From Streptococcus porci DSM 23759 (lineage in GTDB: Bacteria > Bacillota > Bacilli > Lactobacillales > Streptococcaceae), in the NCBI RefSeq assembly GCF_000423765.1, contig NZ_AUIP01000014.1:18331-82330 (forward strand): a stretch of DNA of 64,000 nt. The letters run 5' to 3'. The position numbers were made by a program, and so were the translations under genes. The notes beneath the pieces were generated by a model, which was given only the letters and a program-made list of their open reading frames with translations, made no database searches and was not told where the DNA came from. Numbering within the stretch: the stretch's first letter is position 1; each line of letters opens with the position of its first letter. This document shows, in pieces, positions 57,914 through 64,000 of the stretch.

Positions 57914-60900
57914 ATGGCTGGAAAATCAGAGGTTAAGGTAACTTATAAGGTCTTAAATGCTGAATTTAATCGTGGAATCACCGAAATGAACGGGAAGATT
58001 ACCGCTTTGAATAAAGAATTGAGGCTTCAGCAGGAACAGCTTAGATTAACAGGTAGTGCCACGGATAAGCTGGAAGCTAGTTTAACTAAATTATCGTCAG
58101 AGTATGAGATTGCTCAGCAGAAGACAAAGTTGACGCAACAGGCTCTTGAAGAGGTTACTCGTCTCACTGGTGAAAATTCGAAAGAGACACAGACGTGGAC
58201 GAATAAGCTACTAGATGCTAAGCGTAACGAGGAATACCTTAAAAATGCAATTGAGCAGACCACTCAGGCTCTTGCAAAGGAAAAACAGGCGACCAGTGAA
58301 TCTGCCAGAGCTTCTGAAGAACGTAAAAACAAGCTGACTGCCTTGAAGTCTGAGCAGGATAGGCTTGCTGATGCCACCGAAAAGACAAAAGCTAAGTATG
58401 ATTTAGAACGTGCTGAGCTTAAGTTAAATGCTAGTGAATCTGACAAGCTCAAAATCAAAAAGCGCGAGCTTGCCGAACAGATGGAAAATACTGGTAAGCA
58501 GGTTGAAAATCTCGAGAAGCAACTGGAGCTTGCTAAGGCTGAGTATGGTGAAAGCAGTGCAGAGGTTGACAAGCTTGAGACAGAGTTGTTGCAGTCTAAG
58601 ACTGCTTTCCAGGAGTATGCGAATGAAGCTAAGAAAGCCAACGATACTTTAGGTCATTTTGGAGATAAGGCTAAGGACATCGGTGGCAAGCTGACTGGTG
58701 TTGGAAAGAGTCTGACGGCTGGTCTGACTGTCCCTATATTGGCTGGTGCAGGTATTGCTATCAAATCGGCAAGTGACTTTGAGAGTGCTTTTGCAGGTGT
58801 TACGAAGACAAATAACGAGGTTGTCGATGCCAATGGCAAGGTAATCTTGAGTTATGATGATTTACGTCAAGGCATCCGAGACATGTCTAAGGAAATTCCT
58901 GCGACAACCACTGAAATTTCTGCGGTAGCTGAGGCGGCTGGACAGTTGGGGATTAAGACCGAGAATGTCCTTGGTTTTACTCGCACCATGATTGACATGG
59001 GGCAATCTACTAATTTGTCATCTGAAGAGGCTGCGAATGCGTTGGCAAGGCTTGCCAACATCACGCAGATGCCACAAGATAAGTTTGATGAGCTTGGGTC
59101 CACCATTGTTTCGCTTGGAAATAATTTTGCGACCACTGAGTCAGAAATTTTAGATATGGGGCTACGTTTGGCTGGAACCGGCAATCTAGTCGGCCTTACT
59201 GAGGCTCAGACAATGGGTCTGGCGGCCGCTATGTCTTCAGTTGGTATTAATGCCGAGGCTGGGGGCTCTGCGATGAGCCGTGTCATGCAAAAGGTCAATA
59301 CTGCAGTTATTGAAGGTGGTGAGGGTCTTGAAAACTTCGCCGCATTAGCTGGAACAAGTGCGGCTGAATTTGCGACGATGTGGCAGGAGCGACCTCAGGA
59401 TGCGATTGTGGCACTTGTCAAAGGTCTTGGCCGTATCAAAGACGAGGGAGGAAACGTAACAGGAACACTCAAGGACTTGGGCGTGGAATCCGTCAACGAA
59501 ATTGATGCGATGCAACGTTTGGCGGGAGCAGGTGATTTGCTGAAAGAATCTTTTGCTCAATCATCTCGAGCTTTTGAAGAAAATTCAGCTTTATCAGAAG
59601 AGGCTCAGAAGCGCTATGAGACTTTTGAGAGCAAATTAACCATTGTCAAAAATAAATTGAGCGATATTGCCATTGAATTTGGTGGTCCGTTGATGGATGC
59701 AGTGTCTGAAGCTTTAGATGCCATGGATCCATTATTTGATTTTTTGGCAGATTTAGCGGAAGGTTTTGCCAAAATGCCGGATAGTATGCAGCAGACCATC
59801 GTTGTCATTGGTGGGATTGTTGCTGCGCTCGGTCCGATTTTGGTTGTCATTGGTCAGATTGCTACTGGAATTGGTGCGATTGCTTCCTTATTTGGGACGG
59901 GAGGGGCTTTAGCTGGTGTAGGAACCTTTATTACAGGTACGCTCATGCCAGCTATTGGGACTTTTCTAAGCACTATTTTAAGCTGGCCAGCTTTAATTGG
60001 TGCCGCGATAGCAGGTATTGTCTATCTGGTTGTGACCAATTGGGACACTATAAAGGAGTATTTAGCGACATTTTGGGCTTGGCTTCAGGAAGTTTTTGGA
60101 CCAATTGGTGAATGGTTTGCTGAGAAGTGGCAGGTAGTGAAGGATAAGACTATTGAAATTTGGACAAGTCTGACAACGTGGTTGACAGAGATGTGGACAA
60201 ATTTCATTGTAATGGTAACACCGATATGGGAGACCTTCAAAAACGTCTTTCTCTTTTTATGGGAGGCCATTAAGGAGATTTTTAATATCGCTTGGTTATC
60301 CATTTCTACGCCACTAATCTTGGCGTGGAACGTTTTTGTTTCACTGGCGCAGGCCATTTGGCAAGGGCTTGCAGACTTTTTTAGCCCGTTATGGGACGGT
60401 ATAAAATCCGTTTTTACTTCAACGTGGGAGTCAATTGTTGGCTTTGTCAGTCCGTTGTGGGATAATTTGTCAAAATCTGCTCAGACGATTTTTACCGCTA
60501 TTTCCGCTTTCTTGTCAACGACTTGGAATACGGTTTCAAGTGTGGCGAGAAGTGTGTGGTCCGGCATCTCAAGTTTCTTGTCTGGTTTGTGGTCCGGCAT
60601 CAAAAACACGGTTTCGTCTGTGTTTAATTCGATTTCTAGTACGATTTCCAATGTTTGGTCCGGTGTTAAAAATGCCACGTCAAACGCCTGGAACGGGATA
60701 AAAAATGTAGCTTCAGGGGTGTGGAATTCCATGTCTAGCACGGTCTCGTCCGTATTTAGTTCGATTTCAGGGACTGTCTCGCGGATTTGGGGAAATATCA
60801 AGTCAACCATATCAAACACCATCAACGGTGCAAGAGACACGGTCTCAAACGCAATCAATAGAATCAAGGGCTTCTTTAACTTTTCTTGGAGTCTGCCACA

Positions 60901-61288
60901 TTTGAAATTACCGCATGTGACAATTTCGGGGAAATTTAGTTTGGTTCCACCAAGCGTGCCTCATTTTGGAATTTCATGGTATAAGGATGGTGGGGTCATG
61001 ATGAATCCGACTGTCTTTGGTCGAAACGGTAATAATTTGATGGTTGGTGGTGAAGCTGGTCCAGAGGCGGTATTACCGCTGACAACTAAAGTACTTGGTG
61101 AGATTGGTCGTGCGCAGTTTGCTGCAGCTGGTATGGCTGGTCAGCAAGAAATCATCGTTAACAACGAAATCCATATGACTGCGAATGTTGACAGTGATTA
61201 CGGGAGTGATCGCTTTTTTGACAAGGTTGACAAGTGGATTGCGAACAAGTCTAACATGCGCCAGTTTGCAACTGGTGGTGTTGGTTAA
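57914..61288 (+). CDS. Tape measure protein
   Basis: 1124 residues, the longest gene, setting tail length. Residues 1-250 are coiled-coil rich ([20 protein letters not shown] onward). A conserved TMP core follows (about 260-600, [20 protein letters not shown] and [19 protein letters not shown]). Hydrophobic segments lie at 618-710. Then comes a Trp-containing repetitive region (about 810-990, motifs like [17 protein letters not shown]), and a C-terminal tail [12 protein letters not shown]. Starts at ATG 57914 with AAAGGAGGTAAA. The antisense open frames in it are shadows. Confidence 0.95.
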   Translation: MAGKSEVKVTYKVLNAEFNRGITEMNGKITALNKELRLQQEQLRLTGSATDKLEASLTKLSSEYEIAQQKTKLTQQALEEVTRLTGENSKETQTWTNKLLDAKRNEEYLKNAIEQTTQALAKEKQATSESARASEERKNKLTALKSEQDRLADATEKTKAKYDLERAELKLNASESDKLKIKKRELAEQMENTGKQVENLEKQLELAKAEYGESSAEVDKLETELLQSKTAFQEYANEAKKANDTLGHFGDKAKDIGGKLTGVGKSLTAGLTVPILAGAGIAIKSASDFESAFAGVTKTNNEVVDANGKVILSYDDLRQGIRDMSKEIPATTTEISAVAEAAGQLGIKTENVLGFTRTMIDMGQSTNLSSEEAANALARLANITQMPQDKFDELGSTIVSLGNNFATTESEILDMGLRLAGTGNLVGLTEAQTMGLAAAMSSVGINAEAGGSAMSRVMQKVNTAVIEGGEGLENFAALAGTSAAEFATMWQERPQDAIVALVKGLGRIKDEGGNVTGTLKDLGVESVNEIDAMQRLAGAGDLLKESFAQSSRAFEENSALSEEAQKRYETFESKLTIVKNKLSDIAIEFGGPLMDAVSEALDAMDPLFDFLADLAEGFAKMPDSMQQTIVVIGGIVAALGPILVVIGQIATGIGAIASLFGTGGALAGVGTFITGTLMPAIGTFLSTILSWPALIGAAIAGIVYLVVTNWDTIKEYLATFWAWLQEVFGPIGEWFAEKWQVVKDKTIEIWTSLTTWLTEMWTNFIVMVTPIWETFKNVFLFLWEAIKEIFNIAWLSISTPLILAWNVFVSLAQAIWQGLADFFSPLWDGIKSVFTSTWESIVGFVSPLWDNLSKSAQTIFTAISAFLSTTWNTVSSVARSVWSGISSFLSGLWSGIKNTVSSVFNSISSTISNVWSGVKNATSNAWNGIKNVASGVWNSMSSTVSSVFSSISGTVSRIWGNIKSTISNTINGARDTVSNAINRIKGFFNFSWSLPHLKLPHVTISGKFSLVPPSVPHFGISWYKDGGVMMNPTVFGRNGNNLMVGGEAGPEAVLPLTTKVLGEIGRAQFAAAGMAGQQEIIVNNEIHMTANVDSDYGSDRFFDKVDKWIANKSNMRQFATGGVG

Positions 61289-61327
61289 CCAGAGAGGGGT
61301 TTGCCTCTCGACTTTTAGGAGGTGCAA

Positions 61328-62005
61328 ATGCTTAAAACGTTTTTAGATGGTAAGTTTCCTGATGATTTGCCTTTTTGCTTGGCTGAGCGCCCAGCTATTC
61401 CGACAGCTGAAATGGCTTATGAGGATATAGAAATTCCTGGCCGAGATGGTAATCTGACGGTTGAAAATGGATACAAGGATATTGTCATTTCTTGCGAGTA
61501 CAATCTTTTAGAGGCTTACAATATTAAGGGTCTTTTGCGACGCATTAAGGCTTTTTTTATTGGAAAAAAGGAGCTACGCTTTGATGATGATGTGGTCTTT
61601 TACAAAATCAAAAAGGTCGCTATTTCCGAGATTGACAATTCTGAGGCTGGGTATGGGAGTTTTACCGTATCATTTACCTGTGATCCATTTCAATACGAGG
61701 TGTCAGACACTATTTCAATGAGTACGCAAGGAACTCTCAAGAATCCAGGTGGTTATTTTTCAAGGCCTTACCTCAAGGTTTTTGGCTCTGGTACATTGTC
61801 CATCAATGGGATGTCTGTTGTTTTAAAAGATGTTTCTGACTATATTGAAATTGACTGCGAAGCTATGAATGCCTACAAAGGGACTGTTGATATGAACAGT
61901 CATATGACTGGGGAATTCCCAACTTTAAAGGTAGGAGACAATAAAATCTCATGGTCTGGGAATATCAGCCGGATTGAAGGGAAGGGGCGGTGGCGCTACG
62001 TATGA
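61328..62005 (+). CDS. Distal tail protein (Dit)
   Basis: 225 residues from ATG 61328, preceded by TTAGGAGGTGCAA. The N-terminal Dit ring domain (residues 1-130: IEIPGRDGNLTVENGYKDIV, CEYNLLEAYNIKGLLRRIKA, SFTCDPFQYEV) is followed by a C-terminal galectin-like beta domain. It links tail tube and baseplate. Its end overlaps the Tal gene by four bases. Confidence 0.85.
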   Translation: MLKTFLDGKFPDDLPFCLAERPAIPTAEMAYEDIEIPGRDGNLTVENGYKDIVISCEYNLLEAYNIKGLLRRIKAFFIGKKELRFDDDVVFYKIKKVAISEIDNSEAGYGSFTVSFTCDPFQYEVSDTISMSTQGTLKNPGGYFSRPYLKVFGSGTLSINGMSVVLKDVSDYIEIDCEAMNAYKGTVDMNSHMTGEFPTLKVGDNKISWSGNISRIEGKGRWRYV

Positions 62006-64000
62006 TTACGCTTTATAAGGCAATTGAAACGAATTTTGAACACAATGGCCTAGGTGTCCTTAGCAATGAATCTAAGGCGGCGATTGTCGAGGAAGAAATC
62101 AACGGTCTTTACACGCTCAGTATGTCTTATCCGATTACAGGAAAATTTGGTAAAGTCCTTAAAAATCAGATGATTATCAAGGCTCCAACCCCTCAAGGTC
62201 CTCAACTTTTTAGGGTTTATAAGTGTGAGCCGTCGATGGGACAATTGGAAATTACGTGTCTCCATATCTTCTATGATTTGGCTTTTAACATAGTTGAAGA
62301 TACCAATATTGTTAACAAGAGCGCCCAGGCTTGGCTTCAGCAGCTAGGAAGTAAGACACAGTATCGTCACGCTTTTCAGTTTTTCAGCAACATCTCAAGC
62401 GTTGCTAGTGCTCGCATCGTCCGCAAGAATATTGTCGAGGTGTTGCTTAATACTTCACTTGATAATAGCTTCGTCTCTCTTTTTGGTGGTGAGATTTTAA
62501 GGGATAATTTTAATATCTATTTTAATCAAGCCATTGGTCGAAATAACGGGTTTAAAATCATCCACAAGAAAAATCTCAAAGGCTACGAGGCTTTTATCGA
62601 TGATCAAGAGGTTTTGACTCGAATCATGCCAATTGGCTTTGATGGTTTGCTTTTGCCTGAAAAATACGTGGATAGTCCTAGGATTGGTGACTATCCTTTT
62701 CCACGTATTGGGAAGGTAAAGGTTGATGTTAAGGCTGCTATTGGTGAGTATGCTGATGATGAGGATGCCCTTCCGATTGAAGAGGCTTACAAGAAGATGC
62801 GTCAGCTTGTTCGTGAACAATTTGGCACCATCGATGTTCCGAAAACATCCTATGATGTTGATTTTGTGGAACTTTCCAAAACAAAGGAGTATGAGGCTTT
62901 TCGCTTCATGGAAGAGGTTCATCTTGGTGATACGGTCAAAGTTGAACATCGTGAGGATAATTTTAAGGCAACTTCAAAGGTTATCAAATACCGATTTGAT
63001 AGCTTGCGTCAGCGTTTTGAGTCCATTGAGCTTGGGCATTTCGTGTCTCGGGTATCAGACAACTCTATCAATGAAAAGCGAAGCCTTGAGCAACGGTTAG
63101 AGACTGTCAAGGAAGAGGCAGCAAACATGATCCAGTTGGCAGCCAATGGCAAAAACGCTATCTATCGTGGTGCAGAAAGGCCTACTAATGCGCAGGTCGG
63201 AGATCTTTGGTATGAACCAATTGGATACTCTGTGATTTTGAAACAGTGGTCTGGGACTGATTGGGAGGTTATTCCTATCAGCGATCAGAATCTAGGGAAT
63301 GTCAATATTAATAACCTGAGTGGTAATGCTATCGATATTAAGCAGTTTCGGTTATCCAATGGTGAGACTGACATCATGTACGTTAATCATGATGGTGAAG
63401 CAGTATTAAATGTTAAGCATCTAAGCATTGATGCCACTCAGGTCGCTACAAAAAAAGACTTAGAAGCTATTGAATTAACTCAAGGTCCTGCTGGGAAGGG
63501 CATCGTTTCGACTGAGCTGCGATATCTTCTGACAAGCCAAGCCACTGGTGTTACTCGTAATGCGGGAGCTTGGGGGACAGTGGTGCAAACTCCAACCGCC
63601 ACTCAGCGTTATGTTTGGGCGTATCGAATTGAACGATACAGTGACGGTACTAGCACGACTGGGGAACCTTATGTTTTATCAGTTTTTGGTGAAAAAGGTA
63701 TCCAAGGATTATCGCATCATCTATTCACGACAAACTATCAATACAATCAAACCAGCATATCTCATTACAGTACGCCTGGTTATACAGGAACATGGGCAGT
63801 CAATGAGAATACAGGGTTAGTAAAAATTGGCGATACAGTCACTATGTCTGTTTATCACACAGAAAAATTGGGCTTAGTATATATATTGGCAACTGTTAAA
63901 GCTATCGCCAGTGATAGAAGTTTGACTACTGTTTCTAAAGGGTTGATTGATAAAGGTGAGAAAGGCACTGATGGTAGAACTTCATACATCCATTGGGCTT
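62002..64000 (+). CDS. Tal-like tail protein (prophage endopeptidase tail domain), cut by window end
   Basis: ATG 62002 overlaps the Dit stop (ATGA); the frame is open to base 64000, so more than 666 residues are visible. The N-terminal 370 residues are the gp44/Tal baseplate domain (AIVEEEINGLYTLSMSYPIT, GFKIIHKKNLKGYEAFIDDQ, GDYPFPRIGKVKVDV, HLGDTVKVEHREDNFKATSK). It is followed by a coiled-coil-like stretch (LEQRLETVKEEAANMIQLAA), a WSGTDWEVI carbohydrate-type segment and the collagen-like GPAGKG and GEKGTDGR repeats, as in receptor-contact proteins. The C-terminus, including any lytic domain, is outside the window. Confidence 0.88.
   Translation, partial: MITLYKAIETNFEHNGLGVLSNESKAAIVEEEINGLYTLSMSYPITGKFGKVLKNQMIIKAPTPQGPQLFRVYKCEPSMGQLEITCLHIFYDLAFNIVEDTNIVNKSAQAWLQQLGSKTQYRHAFQFFSNISSVASARIVRKNIVEVLLNTSLDNSFVSLFGGEILRDNFNIYFNQAIGRNNGFKIIHKKNLKGYEAFIDDQEVLTRIMPIGFDGLLLPEKYVDSPRIGDYPFPRIGKVKVDVKAAIGEYADDEDALPIEEAYKKMRQLVREQFGTIDVPKTSYDVDFVELSKTKEYEAFRFMEEVHLGDTVKVEHREDNFKATSKVIKYRFDSLRQRFESIELGHFVSRVSDNSINEKRSLEQRLETVKEEAANMIQLAANGKNAIYRGAERPTNAQVGDLWYEPIGYSVILKQWSGTDWEVIPISDQNLGNVNINNLSGNAIDIKQFRLSNGETDIMYVNHDGEAVLNVKHLSIDATQVATKKDLEAIELTQGPAGKGIVSTELRYLLTSQATGVTRNAGAWGTVVQTPTATQRYVWAYRIERYSDGTSTTGEPYVLSVFGEKGIQGLSHHLFTTNYQYNQTSISHYSTPGYTGTWAVNENTGLVKIGDTVTMSVYHTEKLGLVYILATVKAIASDRSLTTVSKGLIDKGEKGTDGRTSYIHWA

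Larger units (their letters stand above)
32831..64000. mobile_element. Siphovirus-type prophage (right end beyond the window)
   Basis: Everything from the base after tRNA-Ser to the window end is phage. The order is integrase and lysogeny genes on the minus strand, a divergent repressor control region, early genes, replication, ArpU, terminase, HK97-type head, long-tail genes with a tape measure of 1124 residues, Dit and Tal. Both arms are in standard order, the structural genes are intact, and so the prophage may be functional. attR and the lysis cassette are not visible, so the att core cannot be defined. Confidence 0.97.

Noticed and set aside
58264..58641. 125-codon minus-strand open frame rich in Ser
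   Set aside because: Antisense to the coiled-coil part of the tape measure gene; its composition is a mirror of that gene's codons.
60481..60867. 128-codon minus-strand open frame and repeated TGGTCCGG-like words
   Set aside because: Both come from the Trp-containing repetitive region of the tape measure protein, which is normal for this family.
1..64000. CRISPR arrays or rRNA genes
   Set aside because: No regularly spaced direct repeats of 25-40 bases and no rRNA-like sequence were seen; the repeats found are listed separately.

Overview
The window is about 40% GC, Gram-positive in style (AGGAGG-type ribosome binding sites, TTGACA/TATAAT promoters) and clearly from Streptococcus. Diagnostic neighbourhoods are adcR-adcC-adcB, ccrZ-trmB, ecsA-ecsB, an Rgg/SHP pair, and an orphan ispE in a mevalonate-pathway genus. 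The partial citrate-cycle operon acnA-citZ-icd and the overall gene set fit the S. bovis/equinus complex or a neighbour, but the species is inference only.

Host region (1-32830). It opens with the 3' part of ilvD, a NUDIX gene and prmA-rsmE. Next comes the oxidative citrate branch acnA-citZ-icd. The isocitrate dehydrogenase has NAD-type cofactor residues, and acnA carries an apparent one-base frameshift near its start. A carbohydrate locus follows: a LacI-family (MalR-like) regulator, a LysE exporter pseudogene with an in-frame stop, a glucose/maltose-type PTS EIICB with a palindromic operator, and an endonuclease/phosphatase-family gene. Then come ispE, the zinc-uptake genes adcRCB behind a perfect AdcR box, and an ABC/CPBP-protease operon with a small XRE regulator.

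A frameshifted IS1182-type element with perfect 20-bp ends (20771-22567) sits 4 bp downstream of a peptide-biosynthesis cluster. On the minus strand that cluster is an Rgg regulator, a radical SAM/SPASM enzyme, an unlisted 29-residue precursor with two N-x-x-C motifs, an intrinsic terminator, and two ABC exporters. A divergently encoded short hydrophobic pheromone (SHP) lies next to the regulator. This is a quorum-sensing-controlled RaS-RiPP system of the N-x-x-C type and is the most interesting host locus. HIT, ecsAB, ccrZ, trmB and tRNA-Ser(GGA) complete the host part.

Prophage (about 32831 to beyond 64000). A siphovirus-type, HK97-fold prophage is integrated at the 3' end of tRNA-Ser. Its lysogeny module (minus strand) holds an integrase, two paralogous Abi_2/AbiF-type HEPN proteins, a lipoprotein and a CI-like repressor. 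Each Abi gene is preceded by its own promoter, a short structured RNA and a terminator hairpin. The divergent control region has three TCGTA-type operators, two of them inside the -35/-10 spacers of the opposing promoters. The early region contains many tiny genes plus three minus-strand accessory genes. It then gives an antirepressor, a RepA_N/DnaD-type replication protein, a DNA methyltransferase, DUF1372/DUF1642/DUF551 proteins, ArpU and a second, small tyrosine recombinase next to a 15-bp inverted repeat. The late region runs HNH, terminase small and large subunits, portal, ClpP-type protease, HK97 capsid, connector and neck proteins, major tail protein, tail-assembly chaperones with an A AAA AAG -1 frameshift site, tape measure, Dit, and a Tal-like tail protein that is cut by the window edge.
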